Position numbers and translations under genes: made by a program | Notes under the pieces: model-generated | What the model was told of the DNA's origin: nothing | Database searches by the model: none | Seen by the model: only the letters and a program-made list of their open reading frames with translations | Origin: Halovenus sp. | Lineage (GTDB): Archaea > Halobacteriota > Halobacteria > Halobacteriales > Haloarculaceae | Assembly: GCA_028275145.1 (NCBI GenBank) | Contig: JAQCNG010000142.1 | Coordinates: 1 to 9,899, forward strand | DNA length: 9,899 bases | Direction: 5' to 3' | In this document: piece by piece, positions 1 to 7,110 of the stretch | Layout: every line of letters starts with the position of its first letter | Numbering within the stretch: the stretch's first letter is position 1

Positions 1-629
1 ACGACCTGCTCGCCGTCGAGCACCGTCTTGAGGTGCAACACACCGTGTGTGGCGGGGTGGTGTGGCCCGATGTTGATGAACATCGTGTCCGACCGGTCGG
101 GCAACTCGGTGCGCTCCTCCATCGGGTTGGCGTGCTCGCGCAGCGGGACAATCTGTGGCTTGTCCTGGTTGTAGTCCAGCGACAGAGGGTGGCCCTGCCA
201 GGTCTCGGGCAGGAGGATACGCCGCGGGTCGGGGTGACCCTCGTAGTCGATGCCGACCAGGTCGTAGGCCTCCCGTTCGTGCCAGTTCGCGGTGTCGAAC
301 ACCTCGGCCCCGCTCTCGCTGGCCGGTCGGTCGCGGGGTGTCGGTACCACCACCGACAGCTCCTGGGTCGGGTCGTCGTACTTTTTGAGGTGGTAGATGG
401 ACTCGTATCGGTCGCGGTACTCCTGGGCGGTGACCAGCGAGAGGTGGTCGAACCCTGCCCGGTCACGGAGCGTCGAGAGCACTGCCGCGACGTCGTCCGG
501 GCGGACCACGAACCCCTCGCAGTTGACGTGCTGTTCGCGGTCGAGGAGGTACTCGGAGAGCAGGTCCGCCAGCGCGTCGTAGTCGAGTCCGTTCTCGGTT
601 TCGCCGACGGGTCGCCGTTGTAGACTCAT
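1..629 (-). CDS. nuoCD: NADH dehydrogenase-like complex I subunit CD (NuoCD), N-terminal part; gene runs off the window
   Basis: This is the first 209 residues of a fused NuoC-NuoD protein, part of the peripheral arm of complex I, which passes electrons to the membrane quinone. The NuoC (30-kDa subunit) domain covers roughly residues 30-155. It carries the family signature WHEREAYDLVGIDYEGHPD (116-134) followed by RRILLPETW (136-144). The NuoD (49-kDa) part begins near residue 183 with MFINIGPHHPATHGVLH, the usual start of that subunit. The coding frame stays open to base 1, so the remaining NuoD is outside the window. The ATG (629-627) overlaps the nuoB TGA as ATGA, indicating translational coupling. 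Haloarchaeal complexes are known to lack the NuoEFG NADH module, so the electron donor may not be NADH; that is family knowledge, not visible here. Confidence 0.95.
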   Translation of the reverse strand, partial: MSLQRRPVGETENGLDYDALADLLSEYLLDREQHVNCEGFVVRPDDVAAVLSTLRDRAGFDHLSLVTAQEYRDRYESIYHLKKYDDPTQELSVVVPTPRDRPASESGAEVFDTANWHEREAYDLVGIDYEGHPDPRRILLPETWQGHPLSLDYNQDKPQIVPLREHANPMEERTELPDRSDTMFINIGPHHPATHGVLHLKTVLDGEQV

Positions 630-1318
630 GCCTGGGCCCAGTTGTACCGCATGACGAGGTCCTCCTCGTCGATTTCGGCTGCCAGCTTCTGTACGAGTTC
701 GTCGTCCTCGAGGTCGCCAAACTCCTGGAGTTCGTAGGGTTTGACCGTCACGGGGGCGCTCTCGCCGGCGCGAATCTGCTCCTGAAGCTTGAGCACGCCG
801 TAGACCAGCGCCTCCGGTCGCGGGGGACAGCCCGGCACGTGGATGTCGACCGGAATTATCTCCTCGACGCCCTTTATAACGTTGTACCCCTCCTGGAACG
901 GACCGCCGGAGATGGTACACGAGCCCATCGAGACAACGAACTTCGGCTCTGGCATCTGGTCGTACACCCGCTTCATGCGGGGGCCAAACTTCGAGACGAT
1001 GGTGCCGGGGACGATAATGACGTCGGCCTGCCGGGGTGACGCCCGTGGCACACCCGCGCCGAAGCGGTCGAGGTCGTGTTTCGTCGCGTAGGTGTGCATC
1101 ATCTCGATGCTACAGCAGGCAATCCCGAACAGGAGCATGAACATCGAGTTGCCCCGAACCCAGTTCATGAACGCGTCGAACTTGGTCAGGATGAACGGTG
1201 AGGCACCGAACGCCTGCCGGAGCCGGGAGTTGTACCGCTCGTCGACGCCATCGCCCATGCGCGCCTCCTGGGTGGTCTGTGCCTGTTCCAGTGTGTCGTG
1301 GAGTTGATTGTCGCTCAT
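626..1318 (-). CDS. nuoB: NADH dehydrogenase-like complex I subunit B (NuoB)
   Basis: A 230-residue NuoB/PSST subunit, which carries the terminal [4Fe-4S] cluster N2 that reduces quinone. The four cluster ligands are visible: the tandem cysteines C68-C69 (in [10 protein letters not shown]), C134 (in MGSCTISGG) and C164 (in PGCPPRPE). The stretch [22 protein letters not shown] (101-122) is also typical of the family. The frame is open about 135 codons further upstream, but that extension is the antisense-like shadow of nuoA. The start at 1318 is chosen because its ATG overlaps the nuoA TGA (ATGA) and gives a normal length. The C-terminal tail after residue about 195 is acidic and haloarchaeal in character. 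The gene ends in another ATGA overlap with nuoCD, so nuoA, nuoB and nuoCD form one operon. Confidence 0.96.
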   Translation of the reverse strand: MSDNQLHDTLEQAQTTQEARMGDGVDERYNSRLRQAFGASPFILTKFDAFMNWVRGNSMFMLLFGIACCSIEMMHTYATKHDLDRFGAGVPRASPRQADVIIVPGTIVSKFGPRMKRVYDQMPEPKFVVSMGSCTISGGPFQEGYNVIKGVEEIIPVDIHVPGCPPRPEALVYGVLKLQEQIRAGESAPVTVKPYELQEFGDLEDDELVQKLAAEIDEEDLVMRYNWAQA

Positions 1319-1731
1319 GATTCTGGTCGGTCCGTCAACTGTCGCTCCGCCGTCGGGCTCTTTACCCACTCGACTGCGCCCTTGCGCCACGCCCACGCGA
1401 GACCGAACACCAGCAGCCCGATGAACACGGCCATCGGGGCGAACGTCCGCAGGAGGCCAACCTCGCCGACCGCCTCCTCGAAGATGACCGTCCACGGGAT
1501 TATAAAGACGGTCTCCACGTCGAAGACGACAAACAGCAAGGCGACCATGTAGTACTGGATGTTGAACCGGAGCTGGTAGCTGCTGCCGGTCGGCACCTCG
1601 CCGCTCTCGTAGGTGGCGCGTTTGCCCTGTTCGGGGACACTCGGCCGCAACAGCCAGGAGACGGCCATCATCGACACCGGGATGGCAATGGCCACCACCG
1701 CGAGCGCCCCGATCGCTGTCCACTCACTCAT
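1315..1731 (-). CDS. nuoA: NADH dehydrogenase-like complex I subunit A (NuoA)
   Basis: A 138-residue NuoA subunit, a small membrane protein of complex I at the junction of the peripheral and membrane arms. Three transmembrane segments are predicted by eye at about 8-28, 61-82 and 95-115. The conserved family block runs from YESGEVPTG (41-49) through RFNIQYYMVALLFVVFDVET (55-74). It includes the acidic FDVE motif (70-73) near the quinone channel. It is the first gene of the nuo operon here: 96 bp of intergenic sequence separates it from purE, and its stop overlaps nuoB. A TATA-like element about 32 nt upstream suggests a nearly leaderless transcript starting at this gene. Confidence 0.95.
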   Translation of the reverse strand: MSEWTAIGALAVVAIAIPVSMMAVSWLLRPSVPEQGKRATYESGEVPTGSSYQLRFNIQYYMVALLFVVFDVETVFIIPWTVIFEEAVGEVGLLRTFAPMAVFIGLLVFGLAWAWRKGAVEWVKSPTAERQLTDRPES

Positions 1732-1760
1732 TCGCTACCCGGAGGTTCGCATCGCGGGCA

Positions 1761-1766
1761 CATAAG
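1761..1766 (-). promoter_or_regulatory. putative TATA element for the nuo operon
   Basis: Read on the minus strand, CTTATG is centred about 32 nt upstream of the nuoA ATG, inside the 96-bp gap after purE. No Shine-Dalgarno sequence (GGAGG on the minus strand) lies between it and the start, which fits a short-leader or leaderless transcript. The match to the haloarchaeal TATA consensus is only moderate. Confidence 0.35.
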
Positions 1767-1827
1767 GGTTGATTGTTGCTGTCTGCCCGCAATCGCCGGT
1801 GTGTCCGCGGACTCCGGTGACCCGCAG

Positions 1828-2550
1828 TCAGTCCTCGCGCCGACGTCTGAACTCCTCGGTCCCCAGGTCGTGCAGTTCTCGGGAGGTCACGGCCACGTCC
1901 GCGACGAGGTCCTCGTGGTACGCGACGAGGCGCTCGCGCAACTCGTCGTGCTGGCGGGCGAGCATCTGGACCGCCGAGAGCGCGGCGTTGAACGACTTGC
2001 CGGCGTCCACCGCAACGAGGGGCGCGCCCTGTGGCATCCCGATGACCGACGGGACCGATTTCTCCTGGACCGGGACACCGATGACCGGCAGCGGATACGC
2101 GATGGAGGCGGTCATGTTCGGCAGGTCCGCGCTCTTGCCGCCCGCCCCCGTGATGATGATGTCGAGACCCCGCTGCTCGGCGGTTTCGGCGTAGGCGTAC
2201 ATCAGGTCGGGTGTCCGGTGGGCCGAGACCACGTAGGTTTCGAACGTGAACCGCGACTCCGGGGGCTCGCCCTCTCCGGTCTGTTCCTCGAAACCCAGCG
2301 TGGTGAGCGCGTCGTGCGCGCCGGGACGGCCCGTCTCCGAACCGGCCATCACGTCCAGGTCGGAGTCAGAGCCCATGACGATGCCGATCTCGGGGGTCAC
2401 CTCCGGTGGCCGGTCCCGGTCGGCTTCCTCGTGGAGGGCCGCGACGAGTGTGTCGAGTTCGCCCTCCGGTGTGGCCCCGCCGTCGGGTCGTGGCTCCGCC
2501 GTGTCGCGGTGTGTCTCGGTGCTCGCACCACGAACTGTGTCAGGATTCAT
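1828..2550 (-). CDS. purE: 5-(carboxyamino)imidazole ribonucleotide mutase (PurE)
   Basis: A 240-residue PurE, which in purine biosynthesis converts N5-CAIR to CAIR (or carboxylates AIR directly). Visible signatures are GSDSDL (60-65, phosphate/nucleotide binding), SAHRTP (109-114, with H111 matching the catalytic His of class I enzymes), GAGGKSADLPNMTAS (135-149) and QEKSVPSVIGMPQGAP (162-177). It is longer than the roughly 160-170-residue bacterial enzyme. There is an acidic N-terminal extension of about 50 residues and an insertion of about 20 residues between GSDSDL and the ETYVVSAHR strand; both appear usual for haloarchaea. A later start would remove the extension, since the conserved core begins only near residue 54. 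The partner purK is not in the window. It sits upstream of nuoA on the same strand with a 96-bp gap, so it is probably a separate transcription unit. Confidence 0.94.
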   Translation of the reverse strand: MNPDTVRGASTETHRDTAEPRPDGGATPEGELDTLVAALHEEADRDRPPEVTPEIGIVMGSDSDLDVMAGSETGRPGAHDALTTLGFEEQTGEGEPPESRFTFETYVVSAHRTPDLMYAYAETAEQRGLDIIITGAGGKSADLPNMTASIAYPLPVIGVPVQEKSVPSVIGMPQGAPLVAVDAGKSFNAALSAVQMLARQHDELRERLVAYHEDLVADVAVTSRELHDLGTEEFRRRRED

Positions 2551-2623
2551 ATCCGAGCGTGTGCCCGGACGGACCTAAGCGTTGATGATTCTGTGGCCAC
2601 CCGCCGTCAGAGGGTGTCACAGA

Positions 2624-2821
2624 CTACAGCAGGCCGAGGTCCTCGGCGACGAGGTCTTGGAGTTCCTCCGCAATCTCCGGGTCGACCTGTGCGACGTCCT
2701 CGCCGTCGTGCATCTGGTCGTTGTGCCGCTCGACGCTGTCTGCGACCTCCGAGATCGGCATACGCGTCGTCGTATTACACTCCGTACATATAACTGGCAC
2801 GTCGGGTTCGTCGGCGGTCAT
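2624..2821 (-). CDS. small C2H2-like zinc-binding protein, 65 aa, function unknown
   Basis: A 65-residue acidic protein with the pattern C12-x2-C15-x17-H33-x4-H38 (VICTEC ... ERHNDQMH). That spacing resembles a single C2H2 zinc finger, although the gap between the Cys and His pairs is longer than the classical 12 residues. After the finger the sequence is an acidic helical tail (EDVAQVDPEIAEELQDLVAEDL). Small zinc-finger proteins of this size are common in haloarchaea, and some act as regulators or adaptors; no function can be assigned here. The ATG at 2821 is the only good start. It is separated from purE by 73 bp on the same strand and lies divergent to the UV endonuclease gene across about 120 bp. 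No convincing TATA box lies at the leaderless distance. Confidence 0.82.
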   Translation of the reverse strand: MTADEPDVPVICTECNTTTRMPISEVADSVERHNDQMHDGEDVAQVDPEIAEELQDLVAEDLGLL

Positions 2822-2944
2822 AGATGAGGATACAGCACCCAGTGTCTTGGCCGTTGCGTCTGGGCCACGGGAGAAAACGAGCTGTCCCGGACCGCAGAGA
2901 GTGAATCGCGGGGGTCATACCCGTGGAAGCCGGAACAGATACGA

Positions 2945-3838
2945 GTGCTCGGCTACCCCTGTATGAACCGCACGTTGCGTGACCGCGAGGAGCCGCTGCG
3001 GTGTAATCGCGGGATGCAGAAGGCAACCTTCGAGGAGCGTGGCCCCGCGTACGCGGCGGAGCTCGCGACCCAGAACCTGCGAGACCTGCACGCGATTCTG
3101 ACGTGGAACCACGAGCACGGCATCGACTTCTACCGCGTCACGTCGACGCTCGTGCCCTGGAACTCGCAGTTCGACCTCGCGGACCTCGAGGCGTACGACG
3201 AACTCCGCCGTCTCGCCGAGCGCTGTGGCGCGTACGTCCGCGAGCACGGGATGCGGCTCACGTTCCACCCGGACTACTGGTGTCGGCTGGCCAGCAGCTC
3301 CCGGGAGACAATCGAGCGGTCGCTGCGCGCTGTCGAGTACCACGCCGACTGGCTCGACCTGATGGGGCTGGACCGGTCGCCGTACTTCGCTATCAACGTC
3401 CACATCGGCGCGACATACGGCGACCGCGCGGCGACGGCCGAGCGGTTCCGCGAGGCCGTCCGCGAGCTCTCACCCGGCGCACGCGCCCGCCTGACCGTCG
3501 AGAACGACGACGAGGAGGGTCTGTGGGCTGTTCCCGAGCTCGTCGAACAGGTGAGCGACCACGTCGGCGTGCCGGTGGTCTTCGACTACCATCATCACTC
3601 GTTCTCGGACCGCGGCCTCACCTACCGCGAGGGGTTCGAGCGCGCTGCCACGACCTGGGACTGTCGCCCGGCGGTCCACTACTCCGAACCGGCACGCCTG
3701 CACGGGACCGACGCGAAACCGCAGGCTCACGCCGACTACGTTGCTCGTGTGCCCGACTGGCTCCGCACCCGGGCCGACGTGATGGTCGAAGCCGGCGCGA
3801 AAGAGCGGGCGCTCCTCGGACTCCGCAAGAGTGGATAG
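2945..3838 (+). CDS. uvsE: UV damage endonuclease (UvdE/UVDE family)
   Basis: A 297-residue TIM-barrel endonuclease of the UVDE family, which nicks DNA 5' of UV photoproducts to start an excision repair pathway independent of UvrABC. The N-terminal GYPCMNRTL matches the family start (usually GY-x-C-x-N-x-TL). Likely metal ligands are H108 (FHPD), H133 (EYHADWLDLMGL), H153 (VHIGATYGD), E186 (VENDD), D214 and H217 (VFDYHHH), H245 (HYSEP), H262 (QAHADYV) and E282 (VEAGAKE). Length is normal. The start is a GTG at 2945; no ATG or GTG closer to the usual MRLGY position exists, and ATG 2963 would cut the conserved Cys-x-Asn motif. The gene converges on the exchanger. UV repair suits an organism of sunlit brine. 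The gene symbol is transferred from the family. Confidence 0.92.
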   Translation: MLGYPCMNRTLRDREEPLRCNRGMQKATFEERGPAYAAELATQNLRDLHAILTWNHEHGIDFYRVTSTLVPWNSQFDLADLEAYDELRRLAERCGAYVREHGMRLTFHPDYWCRLASSSRETIERSLRAVEYHADWLDLMGLDRSPYFAINVHIGATYGDRAATAERFREAVRELSPGARARLTVENDDEEGLWAVPELVEQVSDHVGVPVVFDYHHHSFSDRGLTYREGFERAATTWDCRPAVHYSEPARLHGTDAKPQAHADYVARVPDWLRTRADVMVEAGAKERALLGLRKSG

Positions 3839-3849
3839 CTCACGGACTT

Positions 3850-3863
3850 GGGACAAACGTCCC
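3850..3863. terminator. small hairpin between convergent genes
   Basis: GGGAC-AAAC-GTCCC forms a perfect 5-bp stem with a 4-nt loop, 12 nt after the UV endonuclease stop and 60 nt from the exchanger stop on the other strand. Its position suggests a 3'-end structure for one or both transcripts. No T-tract follows, and archaeal termination normally relies on T-rich tracts, so this is tentative. Confidence 0.25.
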
Positions 3864-3923
3864 GGAGGGCCACACGAGAACGGGGCAGTCGGTGTCTGTA
3901 CGCGACCCGGCCGGCGTGGGCTG

Positions 3924-4976
3924 TCACTCGAGAATCGTCCGGAGTGTCTGGTCGGTGAGCGCTGTGGTGAACCCCAGAGCCTCGCTCACCATCCACAGGA
4001 GAAACAGGACGTAGATAGCCAGAAGTGCGTACCCCTCGAGTTGGGTAATCTCGAAGTCGGTGGCGGCGAGCACGACGACGACGAGCGTGGTGTAGAACAG
4101 AAAGAGCAACAGCGGCACGGCCGTCAGGAACCCGATAGAGACACCGCCGGCCAGAATCACACCGAGCGGGAGCACCAGGACGAGGTTGAACGTGTTCGTC
4201 CCGAAGACGTTCGCAACTGCGGCCCGCTGGTCACCCCGTTCGCCCATCTCCACCCCCACCAGCAGGTCGGGAAACGAACTCAGAATCGAGAGCACGGTCA
4301 CCGACATCAGAAACGGCGGTGCGTCGAGCGCGTCGGAGATCTCGAGTGTCATGCCGATCATCGCCTCGACCCCGACGAGAACAACGGCAAGACCACCGAG
4401 GAACAGGCCGAACTGCCGCGGGAGGTTCGTGCTCTTCCGTTCGCCCTCGGTTTTTTTCTTCTTCTGCCCACCGATGATGAGGATCAGATACACACCGTAG
4501 ATAACAATCAGTCCGACGCCCATCTGGGGGGTCAGCCGGGCGACCTCTCGCCCGTCGGTTCCGAGCACACCGAGCGCAATCACCCCGAAGAAACTGAGAA
4601 TCGCGACGAGATAGAAGATGGCATCCCGGTAGACGATGCCCCGCGTCGTCGTCGTGTCGCCGGTCAGGACCGCAACGGCCCCCGGGATGACGAGAATGTT
4701 GAACACCGCCGTCCCGATGAGTGCCCCGGCACCGACGCCGAACTCGCCGAGCACGAGCACGGAGATAATCGTGATGGCGAGTTCGGGAAACGATGTCGCA
4801 ACCGCCGCGATGATACCGCCCTGGATTGCCTGTGACACACCAAAGTGGTCGCTGATCGCCGACGTGCTCGCCTCGACACTGTCTGCACCGCGCCACGTGA
4901 GCAAAAACCCCACCGTCCCGAGAACGAGCCACAGGACGAGCGGTTGCTCGCCCAGGAGTTCCTGTGCTATTGTCAT
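3924..4976 (-). CDS. CaCA-family sodium/calcium (cation) exchanger
   Basis: A 350-residue integral membrane antiporter of the Ca2+/cation superfamily, expected to expel Ca2+ using the Na+ (or H+) gradient. About ten transmembrane segments are visible in two inverted halves. The alpha-1 repeat (about 52-100) contains AVATSFPEL with E65 and GTAVFNILVIPG (88-99). The alpha-2 repeat (about 225-272) contains SILSSFPDL with D237 and VFGTNTFNLVLVLPLG. The central loop at 169-188 is lysine-rich (QKKKKTEGERK) and presumably cytoplasmic. The acidic pair is Glu in alpha-1 and Asp in alpha-2, as in many eukaryotic exchangers, whereas the archaeal NCX_Mj has Glu in both. The Asn-equivalent of alpha-1 is Ala (A90). 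The cation specificity cannot be read from the sequence. It is transcribed alone, convergent with the UV endonuclease and divergent from the halocyanin. Confidence 0.9.
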   Translation of the reverse strand: MTIAQELLGEQPLVLWLVLGTVGFLLTWRGADSVEASTSAISDHFGVSQAIQGGIIAAVATSFPELAITIISVLVLGEFGVGAGALIGTAVFNILVIPGAVAVLTGDTTTTRGIVYRDAIFYLVAILSFFGVIALGVLGTDGREVARLTPQMGVGLIVIYGVYLILIIGGQKKKKTEGERKSTNLPRQFGLFLGGLAVVLVGVEAMIGMTLEISDALDAPPFLMSVTVLSILSSFPDLLVGVEMGERGDQRAAVANVFGTNTFNLVLVLPLGVILAGGVSIGFLTAVPLLLFLFYTTLVVVVLAATDFEITQLEGYALLAIYVLFLLWMVSEALGFTTALTDQTLRTILE

Positions 4977-5113
4977 TATCTCTCGTATCCGGTCGGGAGG
5001 CGACTGTGTTCGAACGGTAACATCGTGTGGCCAGCCTTTGTCGTGTCCGCTCGCAGTTCGTCACTACCTGTGCTCCCATCAGGTTTAATCATTGCGACAG
5101 ACAGATGTTTCAC

Positions 5114-5133
5114 CAGAAATAGATAAATTTCTG
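5114..5133. promoter_or_regulatory. perfect inverted repeat, possible operator
   Basis: CAGAAAT-N6-ATTTCTG is a perfect 7-bp inverted repeat with a 6-bp AT-rich spacer, in the divergent region between the exchanger and the halocyanin genes. The size and symmetry suit a dimeric winged-helix regulator. It lies about 75 bp upstream of the halocyanin TATA box and about 140 bp upstream of the exchanger start. Confidence 0.4.
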
Positions 5134-5207
5134 AGGAGTGTGTGGCCACCTGTCGTTCGCCCACCGGGAACGGGACACTCCCGGTATCTGGGACGAACCA
5201 CGGCATC

Positions 5208-5213
5208 TATATT
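5208..5213 (+). promoter_or_regulatory. TATA box of the halocyanin-like gene
   Basis: TATATT is centred about 26 nt upstream of the ATG at 5236, exactly the spacing expected for a leaderless archaeal transcript starting at or near the A of the start codon. It supports choosing that ATG over the in-frame upstream start. Confidence 0.65.
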
Positions 5214-5235
5214 CGCTGCTCACCGAGTATCGGAC

Positions 5236-5670
5236 ATGAACCGTCGGACGTTTCTGGCCGCTGCCGCCTCGGGTGCAGGGGTCGCACTCGCCGGGTGTTT
5301 CGAGGGAGGCCAGGCTGCAGGTGACCACGACGTGGGAATGACAATCAGCAGCTTCCGTCCAAAGGAACTGACCGTCGAGGCTGGAACGGCCGTCGAGTGG
5401 TTCAACACCAGCTCGCACTCCCACACCGTCACCGCCTACCAGGGGCTCTACCCCGACGGCGCGGAGTACTGGGCCTCGGGCGAGTTCGACAGCCAGGACG
5501 CCGCCGTCGACGACTGGCAGTCGACCGAACAGCGGGGCAAACTCGAACCCGGCGACTCCTACGAGCACACCTTCGAACTGCCGGGGAGCTACGAGTACTA
5601 CTGCATCCCACACGAGGAGAGCAACATGGTCGGGACCGTCATCGTCGAGGAGCCGACGACCGAGAGCTGA
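5236..5670 (+). CDS. halocyanin-like type 1 (blue) copper lipoprotein
   Basis: A 144-residue cupredoxin, probably a membrane-anchored single-electron carrier on the outer face of the cell, like halocyanin. The N-terminus MNRRTFLAAAASG has a twin-arginine (RRTFL) export motif, followed by a hydrophobic stretch and a lipobox-like LAGC with C21 as the candidate lipidation site. The copper-binding domain covers about 35-137. Its ligands fit plastocyanin geometry: H63 (SHTV), then C123, H126 and M131 in CIPHEESNM, with the Cys-x2-His-x4-Met spacing. The frame is open 48 codons upstream, but the Tat signal and a TATA box 26 nt before 5236 fix the start there. It has its own promoter. The next gene (cysteine desulfurase) follows after 113 bp on the same strand. 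Confidence 0.92.
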   Translation: MNRRTFLAAAASGAGVALAGCFEGGQAAGDHDVGMTISSFRPKELTVEAGTAVEWFNTSSHSHTVTAYQGLYPDGAEYWASGEFDSQDAAVDDWQSTEQRGKLEPGDSYEHTFELPGSYEYYCIPHEESNMVGTVIVEEPTTES

Positions 5671-5713
5671 ACGGGGTGTGGTCGGTCCGGTCCCCCTGTG
5701 CTCGGACAGCGGG

Positions 5714-5730
5714 CTTGTGACATCGACAAG
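5714..5730 (+). terminator. weak hairpin after the halocyanin-like gene
   Basis: CTTGT-N7-ACAAG is a 5-bp stem 44 nt downstream of the halocyanin stop and upstream of the cysteine desulfurase. It has no following T-tract, so a termination role is only a possibility. Confidence 0.15.
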
Positions 5731-5783
5731 CAGAGTTTCCGCAAACCGAAATCATGTTCCCCCTCCGGCCCGTACAGCAGATA

Positions 5784-7031
5784 ATGGCAACAACCGAGTC
5801 GGAGACGCTGGACGTGGCGGCAATCCGCGAGGACTTCCCCATACTCGAGCGGGAGTTCGGCGGCGAGCAACTCGTCTATCTCGACAACGCAGCCACGTCA
5901 CAGACACCCGAACCTGTCGTGGAGACAATCGCCGACTACTACCGTGAGACGAACGCGAACATCCACCGCGGCCTCCACCAGTTGAGTCAGGAGGCGAGTG
6001 TCGCCTACGAGCAGGCCCACGACCGTCTCGCCGAGTTCGTCGGCGCGAGCGGCGGCCGCAAGGAGCTGGTGTTCACGCGCAACACCACCGAGGGCGAGAA
6101 CCTCGTCGCGTACTCGTGGGGGCTCTCGGAACTCGGCCCCGGCGACACCGTCGTGACCACCGAGATGGAACACCACGCCTCGCTGGTGACCTGGCAACAG
6201 ATCGCAAAGCGAACCGGCGCGGACGTCGAGTTCATCCGGGTCGACGAGACGGGCCATCTTGACATGGAGCACGCAAAGGAACTCATCACCGACGACACCC
6301 AGATGGTCAGTGCCGTCCACATCTCGAACACGCTCGGGACCATCAACCCAGTCGCCGAACTGTGCGAACTCGCCGACGACCACGACGCGCTCTCGTTTAT
6401 CGACGGCGCACAGTCGGCCCCGACGATGCCCGTCGACGTCGAGGAGATGGGCGCGGACTTCTATGCTTTCTCCGGACACAAGATGGCGGGCCCGACCGGT
6501 ATCGGCTGTCTGTACGGCCGGGAGGAGCTTCTGGCGGAGATGGACCCGTTCAACTACGGCGGCGAGATGATACGGCGGGTCACCTACGAGGATGCCACCT
6601 GGAACGAGGTGCCCTGGAAGTTCGAGGCCGGCACGCCCGCTATCGCACAGGGTATCGCGCTCGCCGCCGCCGCCGACTACCTCGACGACATCGGGATGGA
6701 ACGTGTCGAGCGCCACGAGCGCGAACTCGCCGAGTACGCGCTCGAACGACTCGCCGAGTTCGACGACATCGACGTGTTCGGGCCGGGCGCGGGCGAACCC
6801 CGGGGCGGACTGGTCGCGTTCGACGTCGATGGCGTCCACGCACACGACCTCTCCGAGGTGCTCAACGACTACTCCATCGCCGTCCGCGCCGGCCACCACT
6901 GCACCCAACCGCTGCACGACAAGTTCGGCGTCACCGCGACGGCGCGGGCCTCGTTTTACATCTACAACACAGAGTCGGAGATCGACGCACTCGTGGCGGC
7001 AATCGACGACGCCCGACAGCTGTTCGCGTGA
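5784..7031 (+). CDS. sufS: SufS-type cysteine desulfurase
   Basis: A 415-residue PLP-dependent class V aminotransferase-fold enzyme that removes sulfur from cysteine as an enzyme-bound persulfide for Fe-S cluster assembly and other sulfur trafficking. Key residues are visible: H130 (TEMEHHAS, stacking on PLP), D208 and Q210 (FIDGAQS), the Schiff-base lysine K233 (SGHKMAGPTGIG), catalytic C373 in RAGHHCTQPLH, and R388 (ARASFYIYNT). The N-terminal LDNAATSQTP and NIHRGLHQLS blocks are SufS/CsdA signatures, and the short loop around C373 is group II. Length is close to E. coli SufS. ATG 5784 is chosen over one 10 codons earlier because the conserved part begins just after it. No sufE, sufU, sufBCD or other partner adjoins it. 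SufS and CsdA cannot be separated by sequence alone. Confidence 0.94.
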   Translation: MATTESETLDVAAIREDFPILEREFGGEQLVYLDNAATSQTPEPVVETIADYYRETNANIHRGLHQLSQEASVAYEQAHDRLAEFVGASGGRKELVFTRNTTEGENLVAYSWGLSELGPGDTVVTTEMEHHASLVTWQQIAKRTGADVEFIRVDETGHLDMEHAKELITDDTQMVSAVHISNTLGTINPVAELCELADDHDALSFIDGAQSAPTMPVDVEEMGADFYAFSGHKMAGPTGIGCLYGREELLAEMDPFNYGGEMIRRVTYEDATWNEVPWKFEAGTPAIAQGIALAAAADYLDDIGMERVERHERELAEYALERLAEFDDIDVFGPGAGEPRGGLVAFDVDGVHAHDLSEVLNDYSIAVRAGHHCTQPLHDKFGVTATARASFYIYNTESEIDALVAAIDDARQLFA

Positions 7032-7110
7032 ACTGCTGGGGGGCGGGTGGGTCGAGAGAGTGCCCCTCGCGAGACGTGTTTCGGCGCGCCCGGGCAGCGA
7101 GTTCACCGCC

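Larger units (their letters stand above)
4977..5235. other. AT-rich divergent intergenic region
   Basis: The 259 bp between the exchanger and halocyanin starts contain no supported gene. The middle (about 5080-5135) is markedly AT-rich for this genome. It includes TTTAAT at 5084-5089 (TATA-like; AATAAA-type context is absent) and the inverted repeat listed separately. A 5-bp hairpin CGGGA-CAC-TCCCG lies at 5171-5183. Promoters for both flanking genes must lie here; only the halocyanin one is convincing. A 76-codon minus-strand frame spanning much of it shows no recognisable protein signature. Confidence 0.5.

Noticed and set aside
1319..1723. In-frame N-terminal extension of nuoB to 365 codons
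   Set aside because: It overlaps nuoA completely in another frame, and the ATGA junction plus normal NuoB length fix the start at 1318.
1801..2793. Plus-strand open frame (330 codons) across purE
   Set aside because: Antisense shadow of purE and of its upstream region; composition is unlike a haloarchaeal protein.
4976..5206. 76-codon minus-strand frame upstream of the exchanger
   Set aside because: No motif or membrane segment, it spans the AT-rich regulatory island, and it would remove the space for both divergent promoters.
5092..5235. Upstream extension of the halocyanin-like gene
   Set aside because: It would bury the Tat signal internally and run over the TATA box at 5208-5213.
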